A DNA stretch of 64,000 nt from Micrasema longulum. Its lineage: Eukaryota > Arthropoda > Insecta > Trichoptera > Brachycentridae. Below are positions 1 to 11,076 of the stretch, one piece after another (position 1 is the stretch's first letter; each line of letters begins with the position of its first letter). The notes below the pieces were generated by a model that searched no databases, was not told the origin of the DNA, and was given only the letters and a program-made list of their open reading frames with translations. The stretch covers positions 186,001 through 250,000 of the forward strand of contig JAGVSM010004972.1 in the NCBI GenBank assembly GCA_022494885.1. The letters are read 5' to 3'. The translations under genes were made by a program, and so were the position numbers.

Positions 1-57
1 AAAATTGTGCAGAGCAGTATCACGAATCTTGACGACACAAAAACCAAGGCCAAACAC

Positions 58-223
58 GTCGCGTTTTTCTACGAACGTATTTTAACTGAATTTCTTTTTT
101 ATATTTATGTATGAAAACATTTCTCTTCAATATGCATATTGATTTTGAAAATAAAATTAATTATTCGAAATCCATTTCATATAGGTATATTTTTATTTGT
201 AGTATGCGATATTTCCATATTCA
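58..223. repeat. Interspersed repeat RA, copy 1
   Basis: This stretch, from GTCGCGTTTTTCTACG onward, is repeated with moderate divergence at 16104-16268, where it directly follows an RB repeat block. Both copies share the same order of short blocks (ATGTATGAAAACATT, then GATTTTGAAAA, then ATTTCATATA). No ORF or terminal inverted repeat is visible. It may be the outer part of the RB family, since the second copy is joined to RB without a gap. Function unknown. Confidence 0.6.
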
Positions 224-1837
224 CAATGATACGCTGCAACCATAAACTTTTTTGGTTTGAGTTTACAACAATTTAAACGAGCACTAAATCAATAGTCCAG
301 ATCTTGTCTTGATGTCCCTTATGTTTGTCAATGTTTCTTTTTTAAAAAATGTCTTTAACTATTCTTATATTAATACCCTATGAATTGTATAAATGGACAA
401 TGTTTGTTAATAAATAAATAACTAACCAGCTAAATAGCGAGAAAAACACTGGCATTCTAAGCCTAAAAGTCGTAATAGAACAATTTAGTTTTTTTTTAGG
501 TAATAGATATTCGATAGCTTTAACGAGTCATTTCTGCTTCTCAAATCTGATATATTATCTTGTCAAAAAACAAAGAAATCAGATCGGCATAGTACAAAGC
601 AGTAATCTAACGTAAAATTTGCAATTCAGCAAAAACGAGCCTTAGCGGGGCAGAACAGTATTTGTAAATTAAATAATGAATTAGATTTGTTTAATGGTGA
701 AGTTAATAAATGATAAAATAAATAAAATATATATGAAGTGAGCATGAGAAAGATAAATAATCAACTATAATATTTACATAATCATCAATCAAATTAAACA
801 AAAACTAGTGTTTGTTCGGTCATAACGGGAAGAAATATATTATGTGAGAAGTGAATAATATGTGTGGCATTCCAACGTAATATTTTATCGCTATGAATTA
901 ATAATAAGCCACTTTAAATAAATTTCGAAATGAAAATCCACTTATCCCCACTAACATTCTTATTATTTTTACGTTAATATTTTACAATTTATTAAAAACC
1001 GTTAAAAAACCGTTAAAAACTTTAAACACGTCCATAGTTTGTATGAACCTTTTTACTAGTTAATTTATATTTGTCAACGCTGTTATCATAACTTCCATTT
1101 CACAACAGAAGTGATTAATTATTAAATCGTTAAATTCATTATAAAGTCGAAAATGCCCAATGAAAATTTTATATGCCTTCGTAAATGATAAGTGATAAAA
1201 CGAATCCATAAAACAATATAACAATGCAAGTTTATTAGCACGAACAGAAGTGTATAATGTATTATAACATCTAACCGCCTCTTTAAATTGACTGTTATGA
1301 TCTTAAGCAATCGATTGAGAAAAATAACACACGAGAAAATACACTTAAGCAAAAATTGAAATGGTACAAATAAATACTAAGCAATTATTAATATGTGCGT
1401 ATTAGCTTATTGTAATTAATTGTTTAATATTTAGCTTTTTACGTAAAATCATGAATTTTCACGTGTATGTGTGTCTAGAATCTAGACTGATATTAAAATG
1501 TTAGCTATGAACATATTTTGTTTTACACGGTAGAATTGGCTCTGCGCTATTTAGCCACTTTACTGGAATAGAGTGTATTATTATTTTTATTATAACTGAT
1601 TACTCCTTTAAATATTAAATATCACAAATTATAAAAGGCAGGTAGATAATAAGTAAGAGCCAGCGTATCGGTTGTGAAAACTATACACGAAACGAAAAAC
1701 GGCATAAAATGACTAACACAGTAATCGAATATATTTAAAAGTTCATACTTTAGAAAATACGCAGTTTTCTGATTGGTCGCGAATTATGTGGGTATGCATT
1801 GTTAACAATGTTTATTATCACAACTTCAACATCCTTT
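224..1837. other. No gene seen; AT-rich
   Basis: Strongly AT-rich sequence with stop codons in all frames. Around 375-421 there is a LINE-like tail (a TGGACAATGTTTG block followed by AATAAATAAATAA) that recurs in similar form near 12130-12183. Nothing else could be recognised. Confidence 0.5.
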
Positions 1838-2038
1838 TTACCCACAACCACTGTTCACTTCCCGACTTAGTGTTCTTTGATCATCCGCCACAATAAAACC
1901 TCGTGTAGTGAATCGCGCGTTTATTTTGTTGAACGTGTGCCGCATCATAGACTTTGTTTCCACTAACCACCAGTGTTCAGCTCCAGATAGGGGGTCTATC
2001 CTAGCAACTTCATCAAGAATGAACCAGGTTAGTGGCAT
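1838..2038 (-). pseudogene. Possible MULE-type transposase fragment
   Basis: A 66-codon reading frame on the minus strand reads WWLVETKSMMRHTFNKINAR, then RGFIVADDQRTLSREV. The spacing of the WWLV-ET block, the F-K-N segment and the following hydrophobic IVAD with a basic/acidic tail resembles the region of MULE/SWIM-type transposases that runs from a replacement domain into the catalytic Asp (typically VVMADKDxxER). Here the DKD-ER signature is degraded to DDQRTLSR, so any such gene is dead. It is far shorter than a full transposase (about 500 or more residues) and no neighbouring frame extends it. The assignment rests on pattern memory only; a chance ORF is a real alternative. Confidence 0.3.
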
Positions 2039-2377
2039 CTATTCCTAATCCATTTTATTCGTTGGGGTTGTGATCGATTGACACCGCATACCGCATATCG
2101 AGGAAATCAAATTATTTTATTAAAATTAAAATAGAGTCCACTCCGCTAAAAAATATCGTAGAAGCCCTAGGGCTTCTCGCCCCGCACCCGGAATTCGTTT
2201 TCCCAGCACCGATCAAAATCTGATATTTTAATAATACATATTTTAAAGGGCTACATTAAATAAATTTTAACTAAATGTGGGTCAAAGGGACCCTTTTACT
2301 GTCAATATACATTAGAACCGGACAAAAACAGCAATATTTCGATTATCAAATTCAAACAATGCGCATAACTTGCGTAC

Positions 2378-2560
2378 TGGCATGATCATAAATAGTAAGA
2401 TGATCAGTATAAGGTTTAGGTACCAGTTCAGGGACTATGAAATATTCAAGTGTAAAAACACCTTTTAAAGTAAATATTTCATGTCGACCATCTCGCGAAT
2501 CGAACCCGAGACCTCTTACATTGTAGGCAAACGCGCTGACAAATACACCACGAGGCCGAT
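2378..2560 (-). mobile_element. tRNA-derived SINE (family S1)
   Basis: Read on the minus strand it starts with GGCCTCGTGGTGTA, an A-box-like block, followed about 45 bases later by the B box GGTTCGATTCGC and a non-tRNA body (ATGAAATATTTACTTTAAAAG, CCTGAACTGGTACC, ATGATCATCTTAC-like). It is truncated before the GATGAT tail seen in fuller copies (49206-49430). The same family occurs at 3024-3671, 5836-6130, 11862-11945, 20160-20340, 32174-32260, 33685-33742, 36803-37035, 49206-49430 and 59852-60767. Pol III box placement marks it as tRNA-derived. Confidence 0.75.
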
Positions 2561-3023
2561 GATAAATATATAAAGGTATATAATGAACATACACGCGACG
2601 TCATGCGACGCATGTGTTAAAACAATTAATTGATGACGCCGTATAATAATTTTAATGAAGCAAAAAAAATTCACGTATTTTTTTACAAATATATTTTACG
2701 GCTTTTTTCATTCCACTAAGAAACTAGACATATACAAAAAACATTTAAGTAGGTATTCGATGGATTTTTACAGATTTAGCTAAGCTTTGAGAAGAAATAC
2801 AATATTTTCATACCTTAGCAAAGCATACATTTGTCCAATTCAATTGTAATATTGTGGTTTTAATAATGGGGTTACTAAAAACATAAGATGACCTAAAAAA
2901 AGGGTAATTTTCTGTAATTAAATATTTAAATCTCATCAGCAGGAACATTTTCGATCCCTCTTTAAACGATCATCTATTTATTTTAACATTCCTTTAATTT
3001 TAATTAAACTACACATATATAGA
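2561..3023. other. No gene seen
   Basis: AT-rich sequence between two SINE copies. I could not recognise anything in it on either strand. Confidence 0.4.
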
Positions 3024-3671
3024 GTCGGTCTCGTGGTGTAATAGTCAACGCGTTTGCCTACCATGCAAGAGGTCCCGGATCTATTCCCGACATGGTTGAG
3101 GTTGGGCTTATCCAGAGACCAATATACGTAAAATGAGTTGGAAACTTGCGTAAATATATCTTCGCTTCAAGACCGAACTACTGAGTTCAATAAAATTGAA
3201 TATCCCAACTAGAAACCTCAGACAAAACTTACTCTTTCATACCGATAATCATAGAACTAACTGTGGTTTTTATTCCCCTATGCCCAGAATTCTTAGATCT
3301 GCCAACAAACACACCAGTCTTGATAGCTTTGATAACAAGTTGTCTTCTTTCAAACGATCACTGAATCAAATTAGTATAGCATCGTGTCGTTCTACATTCT
3401 TTTATTATAATTTTATATGTATACACATGTCCTTAAAAATGCCCATGGGTCATATATATATATGTATATATAAATAAAATATGAAATATTAATTTAAAAG
3501 AGTGTTTTTACACTCTTATATTATATATTCCCAGGACTGGTACCTGAAGCGTAAGACTGATCATCTTACCTTCATGTAACATAAATGATTAAGATACGTT
3601 GTAATTGGTGCGCCAATGCAGTGCTCTATGCACCAGAAGGTGCGGAAAGGGAATGGTGATGATGATGATGA
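3024..3671 (+). mobile_element. S1 SINE split by a LINE insertion
   Basis: The tRNA-like head (GTCGGTCTCGTGGTGTAATA to CCCGACATGGTTGA, degraded B box) lies at 3024-3098. The rest of the SINE resumes at about 3479 with ATGAAATATTAATTTAAAAG, continues through GGACTGGTACCTGAAGCG and AGACTGATCATCTTACC, and ends in the family tail GGAATGGTGATGATGATG at 3671. In uninterrupted copies the head and ATGAAATATT are adjacent, so the 380 bases between are a later insertion. That insertion carries the C-terminus and 3' end of a LINE. No clear target-site duplication remains. Confidence 0.7.
3160..3478 (+). mobile_element. LINE 3' end (reverse transcriptase C-terminal tail)
   Basis: The frame reads ELLSSIKLNIPTRNLRQN, then FHTDNHRTNCGFYSPMPRIL, then SFDNKLSSFKRSL. 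This is the C-terminal tail seen after the thumb of CR1/jockey-like non-LTR retrotransposon reverse transcriptases (P-x-R-x-L-R, then R-T-N-x-G-x-x-S-P, then an F-K-x-x-L helix). The catalytic domain is missing, as expected for a 5'-truncated copy. The 3' UTR includes TATGTATACACATGTCC and CCTTAAAAATGCCCAT, and ends in an AT-repeat tail. A second copy of the same 3' end lies at 38188-38395. It interrupts the S1 SINE described in the surrounding entry. Confidence 0.7.
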
Positions 3672-3749
3672 CACATACCATGTATCTGGTCAAGGCAGTT
3701 CGCAAAAAATTGATGTCTTCTGGAAGAAGAAAATAATTCATTTCCAGCA

Positions 3750-3900
3750 GGCTTATTATACTGTCAAAATGTCGTTTTGTAAGTTCGTTTGTTCGTCATA
3801 TATCCATCTCAATTAAACGCATTAAAAATCATATTTCGCTCTCGCTCCCTCTCATATGATACAAATCAATTTACGAAACGAATAAGTTACAGAATAAGGC
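3750..3900. mobile_element. 150-bp palindromic MITE, copy 1
   Basis: The ends are imperfect inverted repeats: GGCTTATT and GTCGTTTTGTAAGTTCG on the left against TTACGAAACGAATAAG and AATAAGGC on the right. A related copy with the same terminal blocks lies at 51924-52070. There is no coding capacity. The palindromic structure and small size fit a miniature inverted-repeat element, but no certain target-site duplication can be read, so the superfamily is open. Confidence 0.6.
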
Positions 3901-4435
3901 AACAGAGCCCGCAAGGGAAACTTAAAATTTTTAGTGATCTGGGGAATGCGTCAGATCCTACCATATAAAATAATTTAATGGTGGACAAAAGAGCTAAAAA
4001 TGTACAATTTTCTTGATGATTTTTTTTGTCTGAAAATATTGTAGTGCATGATCTAAAACCCTAGCTTTTTACTTTTGCTGTGCTTGTGACCGACAGCCTC
4101 CAAGCAACGCTTTGCGACTCTTCTGGGAGCCGCGACCACAAGTTGAAAAACACCGCATCAAAGGATTCAATCGAATTAATTGGATTTCTTGCAGCAAAGG
4201 AATTTTGTACGTCCGCAAAATGTCAAGTCATAATAAACTAGAATTAGTAATGTAGATATGAAAGAGAGGAATGTAAATAGAGTTGTGATAAAATGACATT
4301 TATATTGATGTCACAGTAGCCATTTCAGAGTGTAAAAATACGTGGGTTGGTGCGACCTCAATTATTAAATGTCACGTTTACATCGTTTTTAACGCAAAAA
4401 ATGTGCATATGGGGAAATCACAAACATTAGACAGA

Positions 4436-4487
4436 ATTGTGAATGTTACACGGGTCATAAGCCCTGTAAATGCCTTCATCTAGGTGA
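4436..4487 (-). repeat. RB repeat fragment, internally deleted
   Basis: The blocks GTGAATGTTACAC and GGTCATAAGCCCTGTAAATG sit side by side here, whereas fuller RB copies (for example 26540-26620) have about 40 bases between them. It directly abuts the tail of the LINE relic that follows. Confidence 0.6.
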
Positions 4488-5215
4488 AGATTTATTTATT
4501 TATTTATTTAAATCTTAAAATAGGGCACACATATCATACATATTGTTATGTATGTTCTAATAATAACATTGCAAATATATTTAATTTATAAATTGTTTAT
4601 CACATATGTCTTGACCATTATTTTAAATTTTGATATGTTTTTTTCTTCATAAATATTTTTTTCCATTTCGTAATACTTTTTAATTGCTTTAAATAAAATT
4701 GAATTTTGTGACTTTGCCTTTTTCCTAAATGGAAGTCTAATTTTGTTCTTTTCTCTAGTATTGTGATCGTGTTCATGCTGGTTCCGATCAATTTTTTTCC
4801 AAAATTCTGTTTTTTTATTAGAGTTTATAATTTTATGAACAAATATCATTGTATTGTAAAATATTCTTTGTTTATATGTTAATAATTTCATTTCATTTAC
4901 CATCGACTTTACCCTCGTATATCTGTTTTTTTTTCAAAATGATTCTAAAGGCTTTATTTTGTAATACAGTTAGTTTATCTATGTTTTCTTTGTTTGATAA
5001 AAATAAAATGCTACTACAGTAGTTAACGTGTGGTTCAATAATTGCTTTGTAAATAGTTTTGCAGGAGTCCTTATCAATAAATCTTCTGATCCTTCCCAAA
5101 ATTGATATTTTTTTTGCAATCTTATTTATTACCATCTTAGCGTTTTGGTGAAATGTAAGTTTTGAATCCAACATTACACCTAAATATTTAATTTCAGTGA
5201 CTTCATTAAGTTTTC
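4488..5215 (-). mobile_element. LINE reverse transcriptase C-terminal relic
   Basis: Two overlapping minus-strand frames (about 5215-4893 and 4903-4586) together cover the end of a non-LTR reverse transcriptase. The first reads EIKYLGVMLDSKLTFHQNAK, then a helical segment, then YKAIIEPHVNYCSSIL and LQNKAFRIIL, the usual palm-to-thumb region after the catalytic YADD. The second carries the tail domain with HDHNTREKNKIRLPF and YYEMEKNI. A single frameshift near 4900 joins them. An A/T-rich tetranucleotide tail (TTTATTTATTTATTTA on the plus strand) at 4490-4510 marks the 3' end. The catalytic YADD is not present, so the copy is 5'-truncated and dead. CR1/jockey-like clade is likely. Confidence 0.8.
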
Positions 5216-5386
5216 ATTTATAACAATAAGTTATTTATCTTGTCGCAGTTGGAACATTGCTGATAAAGAGGAAGTTAATTTTTTAATTTTTAAAAATTTG
5301 TTAATAGACAATAGTCTATTAATTAATTAATAAAACAGAGCCAATTAAAAAAAAAAAAATATTTTGTATTATAACCGCTGACTTTT

Positions 5387-5690
5387 TAAAGTTGAGTATT
5401 TCTGAAATAACTCCGCGTGTGACGTCAGAGGTTCTTTTCTGTCAGTTCTTCCGATTGGTACGTTTACGGTAAGCAAACCGGATATCCTTCACAGCTCTCA
5501 TATCATTGGTTGGTTCATTTGAACCAACCAATGATATGAGTGACGTCGTTCAAAGAAGTGCATTTTTATTAAAATATTTTTATCGTACATTTTCAAGAAA
5601 ATTTGCAGCAAAATTGAATGCTCTAATTTTTACCGCGCGCAAGAAAACATTTTTTGTATCCAATTTCCCGTAGGGCTGAAGTTCCTCATT
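5387..5690. repeat. Repeat RC, copy 1, with perfect palindrome
   Basis: About 300 bases shared with 12878-13168, from TTTCTGAAATAACTCCGCGT and GTGACGTCAGAG to TTTTTACCGCGCGCAAGAA and GGGCTGAAGTTCCT. This copy contains a 44-base perfect palindrome at 5497-5540 (CTCATATCATTGGTTGG and its complement); the other copy keeps only the left half. No coding potential seen. The element type is unknown; GC-rich CRE-like GTGACGTCA blocks occur twice. Confidence 0.7.
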
Positions 5691-5699
5691 GCTCGTCCA

Positions 5700-5795
5700 A
5701 ACTCGACACAGGACGTTTAGTCCCGTAGTGTTGGGACTTATGTCTCAAATAATGTGCAATAAACTGTCTTTAAGTAAATAAATAAGTTTTTATTC
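5700..5795 (+). repeat. Repeat RD, LINE-like 3' tail, copy 1
   Basis: Shared with 37945-38045: CACAGGACGTTTAGTCCC, GGGACTTATGTCTCAAATAA, then CAATAAAC and an AAATAAATAA tail. Contains a short hairpin (TAGTCCC/GGGACT-A). The A-rich microsatellite end suggests the 3' UTR of a LINE, but no coding part accompanies either copy. Confidence 0.55.
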
Positions 5796-5835
5796 ATTAT
5801 AAATTAATTTGCAGCTTTGCTTCAAATAATTATTG

Positions 5836-6130
5836 TCATCATCATCATTCCCTTTCCGCACCTAATGGTGAATAGGGCACTGCATTAGTACACTTATCGC
5901 AGTGTATTTTGATCATTTTTGTTACATAAAGGTAAGATGATCAGTTTTACGCTTTATGTACCAATCCAGAGATTATGAAATATTATAGAGTAAAAACACC
6001 TTTTATAGTACCTGGACAGGCACCTGAAACGTAAGACTGATCATATTTCTTTAATGAAACAAAAATGATCAAGTATACTAATGCAGTGCCTTATTCACCA
6101 TTAGGTGTGGAAAAGAAACGATGATAGTGA
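5836..6130. mobile_element. Inverted pair of S1 SINE bodies
   Basis: A minus-oriented SINE body (5836-6008) starting from its CATCATCATCATTCCCTT tail is fused to a plus-oriented body (6009-6130) ending in GGTGTGGAAAAGAAACGATG. The tRNA heads are absent from both. The two bodies share GACTGATCAT and CTAATGCAGTGCC in opposite orientation, giving a long inverted repeat around the junction near CACCTTTTATAGTACCTGG. Confidence 0.65.
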
Positions 6131-7337
6131 TTGTACAACCGAATTTACCTACTACTTAAATTATGTAAATCTAAGAATTTTGGAATAACTGCCACATTAT
6201 TCAGACAAATTTTAAAATGGCTTACTTACTAAAACTCATTATTCTAAATATTATACAACCATTTAAACAAAAAGTATAAAAAAAACATTAAAATAAACTA
6301 CTTAAATATTTGGTATGTAAAACCTCGTTCGTAAAATATTTACATTGTGATTTTTAGTTTTTCTATGTTTTTCGTCGGTTGCGTAAATTTATTACACAAT
6401 ATTTCTTTATTTCAAAGTCCAAGGTATCAAGGCGAAATGAGTTAAGTCACTGTTTTGCGTTATGATAAAAATAATGAAAATAAAATAGTTCTAAAAATGA
6501 TGATTTACGATTATACTTTGAAGAATGAAATTAGCATAAATATTACAAAAACAATGTGAACAAAACTAACAGAAAAAAAACGAATAGCATCTCGAGACAT
6601 ATTAATTTAGAAATTGAGAGTCATATGACGCAAATAAACAATAGAAGGTCGTCTTAAATTAATGTTTACTATTATTGTTGATTTAACAAAGTTATTTTGG
6701 TATTATTTGTTTTTGGATATAATGTTAGTTAAGAGACAATTTATCGCGCGTTATCTTATCACTAATTTTTGAGTGATTTACGCATTACCTACAGCATAAT
6801 CAACGGCAGAATTGAAAAATGTATTATATTATACATAAGTGCAAAAGTGAATGAACTGCAAAAAAAGCAGACAGATACTATTATGTGCATTCCGATAGCC
6901 TCGCAAAAGACAAGGGGCGTTGTACAAAAATGGTTGTAGAGATAAAGGTCCTTAAATTCAATATAGGAACCGCCTGTTTCCGGGCGTAATGACTTCCGGA
7001 GCTATTGTCGGGAACGATAAGACAATATCCGACTGCCTAGAGGCGGCTCCACATGCGGACAATTGAGATGATACGTCGGCCACTACGCTGACGCGCGTAT
7101 TTGTATTTGTAAAAGTAAAAAACAAAATTTTAAAAATGAGTATGAAAGACTAAATTAATGTATTAAGAACTGTCTTTAATAAATTATTGTGTAAAGTGAG
7201 CTCCCTAGAACGAGCAGTTTTGATAACAGTTTAGGCTTACGAGGATTAAATTATTGGGATAGCAATGCGCCCCGTATAAGCAGATGGACTACTGGTTGAA
7301 AGAATAATTATATTGGTACTAGAAAGTAGATAGATAA
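6131..7337. other. No gene seen; small GC-richer island
   Basis: AT-rich with a GC-richer, unique-looking island at about 6890-7100 (ACCGCCTGTTTCCGGGCG, GACTGCCTAGAGGCGGCTCC). No ORF of note and no repeat partner in the window. Confidence 0.4.
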
Positions 7338-7490
7338 CATTTTGAGGGAATAGGCATTTACTGGGCTAATGACCTGTCATTGGCTGGTTTAAGTGGCAAA
7401 TCTTCAATTCTTCAACTAGTTCAAAAAAAATATAAAAATATTTTCAGGCGTCGCCGAGTACTTGTGTAGGCGAAATAATTTAGTGATTCT
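7338..7490 (+). repeat. RB repeat fragment
   Basis: Contains the RB blocks TAGGCATTTACTGGGCT, GACCTGTCATTGGCTGG and TTTAAGTGGC, then jumps to TTTTCAGGCGTCGCCGAG and GTAGGCGAAATAATT, which also occur in RB at 26130-26165 in the opposite orientation. An internal part is missing. Confidence 0.6.
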
Positions 7491-8959
7491 ACCTATCGTT
7501 TGCGTTGTTGACTCAACTGTTGATATGATGAGTTCATTTAACTTGAAACTTACGTTTCATAATAAGTCCCTTGTGAACTCACGGCAAGGTTCACGTGGTC
7601 ACCATGTGTAATACTCGCAATCATTCAGTACAGGGAGCGCCTATCGATAGTTCAGAGTACAGCTAAAGACACGCGCCGATCGATAAATATCCCGATTAGA
7701 CTATGTCTAATTATGGGTATTTCGATTTACCACAAAAGGGTTAAACATGCGTCGCTTGTACTTGCGTTACGAGGAGCATCAGACATCCTGAAATAAAGAC
7801 CGGTCCTCGAATTGACCCAGAAAGTCGGGATATGGTCGGAAATTCCTGTGGCTACGATTGACCAAAAGATAAGCGTCTAGCCAATTGTTGTTACATGATA
7901 AGATAAAAATACCGTTTCATACCTTTGCAAGACGGCATTACTAAGAAAACAATCTAACGTACATACTAACATGATGATTTTTGCTCATGGTATGATATCA
8001 AAGGATTCTAGACCGAATACCGATACACGCAATTTTGTGTGAAAACCTCCTTTGCGTGAAAATGGGGAAAAAATGTGTTCGATGTATCGAATAGCACGTT
8101 TGCTAGAAATCTGTTTAAGAAGCGTATTATGTAAACGCAAATACATTTTTTTAAAAACACTGTTAGTAGTATGTACGTATATGTGAGGATAACTACTTGC
8201 AATCCCGGAAAAATCCAAAATTTAAAAAAGTGAGATATTAAATGAAACTTCTTCAGAATACAATTTTTTACATTGTCAGTTAAAAATAAGGAGAAAGACT
8301 TGACTATTAAATTATCGGCTTTGTTGCAAACATGGCAACCTCTACTTGAGTATAGCGAAGTTGGTAATGTATAAAATTAAATTTATTATTTCGATACTGT
8401 TTCTTGGCATAATCATGCTTACTCGTATGTCATCATTGCTTACGTATAAAATATTTACTGATTATAATTTTTAAAAATAAGTATAAAAAAAGGTTGAAGT
8501 TAAGTATTAAATCAGTTTTTTTAAATTTGTTAAAAATAAAGAAAAATGGATTTTACCGGGTTCGCAAATAGTACCCTCATGTGTGTAGTAATATACGACG
8601 ATTGGTCAGTTTAAAAAGCTTAATCAGAGTTGTATCTGCCATGTTTCATTATTTTTTGTTATGATTTGATGGTTTTACAGGATATTGTTTATTGTCAAAA
8701 AATGCGAAAATGATAAAAATGTACGGTAAATTAATAATAAAAAAAAATATTAGTCAATCAATTATAAGCGAGTCTCACGAAGAAATGATTAAAAAATCGT
8801 AATGTTTAGCGAAGTCGCGTTTGCGACTGTGGGTGGTTAACAAGCGACCAGTATTTATTGTGAATGCAGATATTTGGTAGAATTTCATTTTTATTATTTG
8901 TAAGGTATCTAAAATAATAATAAAAGTTGGATAAGGTGTCCAAAATAAAAGAAATAATA
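7491..8959. other. No gene seen
   Basis: AT-rich with a GC-richer section at 7560-7880 that contains no ORF worth calling. The short overlapping minus-strand frames at 7985-8218 have no recognisable domain. Confidence 0.4.
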
Positions 8960-9195
8960 TGTTCGCGGTAGTTTTGGGGTCGTGCCTATTCCGGAGAAAC
9001 CAGAAGAAACTAGACTCCCCATACAAGCGAGAGTTCGAGGGCGCCCACAAGCCACCTGGTGGACCAAAATTGTGAGGTACCTGAGGAGAAAGCAGCTGAC
9101 CAATGAGACGACACCAGACAGGAAGAATTGAAGACTGCGTACCAGAAGGGCCGACCCTAGATGAAATGGGAAGAGGCAAGGTAGAAGAGGGTTAA
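8960..9195 (+). mobile_element. LINE 3' coding end, degraded
   Basis: The plus strand encodes RVRGRPQATWWTKIVRYL, then RRKQLTNETTPDRKN, then after a stop RLRTRRADPR and NGKRQGRRG. This order (RGRP-x-x-x-W, a D-R-x-x-W-like block, then R-R-A-D-P and G-K-R-Q-G-R-R) is the C-terminal end found in a group of arthropod non-LTR retrotransposons. Two in-frame stops show decay. It is followed by an A-rich tail (TTAAAAAAATAAATTAAAC). GC content is clearly above the surroundings. Confidence 0.5.
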
Positions 9196-9546
9196 AAAAA
9201 TAAATTAAACAGCAATTATTGTTACTAGAAGTATATAAGAAAAATTTGTAAAAATTTAGGTTGAAAACGTCCTAACAAGACGCATCACGATGCGTCACAT
9301 TGTATACTCTTGTACATTATCTTTAAAATATGTATATATTTTTTAATTAAATATTTTTCAAAAATATTTACAAAATAGTCTAAACTCCTCGTCCTAGTCG
9401 TAAGTCCTGCTGAGTTGCATACATACAACTCGTCAGCAGATTCTTAATAAATTGCTTCGATTATTCATACTAAACCTACATTAATAATAAATTTACTTTA
9501 AAAATATTACATATTACACACCTATTACATTATCAAAAATTAAAAA

Positions 9547-9785
9547 CTATCTCTTATACAATAAACTTTTTTCTATTAACCATAATTTGACCAAACGGCT
9601 CACTCCTAAATTTAACTCGGTGTGTTTAATATTGTTTGGTAACATGTTAAATATTTTAGGTATACTGTATTGCAGTGTCCTTTTGCCATATTTATTACAA
9701 TATCTGGGAACGGCTAGCCCTTCCATACTAGTAAACCTGGTGTTGTAATCATGTATCAAATTGTGTTTATACTCGGAGTGCGACG
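9547..9785 (-). mobile_element. LINE C-terminal tail relic
   Basis: Minus-strand frame reads EYKHNLIHDYNTRFTSMEG, then YGKRTLQYSIPKIFNMLP. The HDYNTR motif followed by a P-x-x-F-N-x-L-P helix is the tail domain of CR1/jockey-like LINE reverse transcriptases, the same domain as in the 4488-5215 and 30377-30974 relics though from a different subfamily. Only this C-terminal part remains. The 3' flank (9200-9546) is AT-rich and may be its 3' UTR. Confidence 0.7.
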
Positions 9786-9789
9786 CATG

Positions 9790-11076
9790 CTGACAAATTA
9801 ATTTGTACCAAAGTATAAATGTAGAATTAAATCAAATATTTTTTTATTTTGGATTACTTACCAATAAATGAACTGCAATTTAACAATATTTTGAATACGA
9901 CCGAATGTTTACAGAGTGGCTGGGTTTCGCTGCCTACTAAGAAATACATTTAGAACTGTCATTTGATTCAAATGTATTTGCTTAGTTACAGTACTATTTA
10001 GTATTTACACAAAGTGATCAAAACTGATGTAGTTTAAGTTTAAGTTTTAAGTCAACATTTAAAGCACATTCCTACAATAAAAATCTAATAATATGTAGAA
10101 TATCAAGTACGCACTTCTTCAATTTAATTTTGCTCAATAAATAAAAAAGTTGAGCCATGGAAAAAATATTTTAAGAAATAACCTTATATTTGCCTGATGA
10201 GCTAAGACACGAAAAACTAAAGAAAAAATCCAGAAGAGTCGCAATTAAAAAATATTTCTTAAATATTTTTGATAGTGATAATTATTAATGTAGTTTATAT
10301 AAGATGGTGTTTAATGTTTCTTATGCAATAATGTTTTCTTTTTATTTCGGATGTATTAATTTGTATGATATTATGTATTGTCAAAAAAATGATTTTTCTT
10401 ATGTACGGTCCCAAATGACTTTCTAATAACTCCTGGGAGTATAATATGTAATTTTTGTATTATATGTTTTAATTATAAAAAAAAGGTATTTAAATTTGAA
10501 AACTGGAGGCGTCCCTTTGGTTACTTTGGTTATAGCAAATCCAGGCCAATTAAAAAACTGATATGTACATAGTCGTTAAATCGAAGTAGGTAGTGACACA
10601 ATAAAATTAACATATTGCGAGAGATCTATTAAAAAATAATGATTTCCTAATGAAATTTCAACAAGAAATGAGATAAGTCATCTCAATGGCCAAGGCGTGG
10701 CTATATGTAACAGTACGGAAAGGCCTTTCTCCAAGGTCTCACGGCTTTGTTACCGGCGACAATTATCAGCAACGAAAGACACTAAACGGATATTTAAAAT
10801 GTTAAAAAGATAACGAGTTTTTCTAATTCACTAGTGTAACTTTTATAATGGGCCATAAACAATTTAGTGTATTTTTTACGCCTGAGATACTCCAGTGAAT
10901 GAAAATCTTGAAACGAAAGTCTGCCATGTCTCTGGTTATCTTTTGCCGTAGTTAGTTAAATTGCGGTCGTGGTTACGATAAAAAAGAAACATATTTTTAT
11001 TTTCTAAAACACACAAATTTGTAAGACATTTAAGTTTGTAAGTGAAAATTCTTGATGGAAGTTCATTGTAATTTAT
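9790..11076. other. No gene seen
   Basis: AT-rich sequence without a recognisable element on either strand. Confidence 0.4.
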
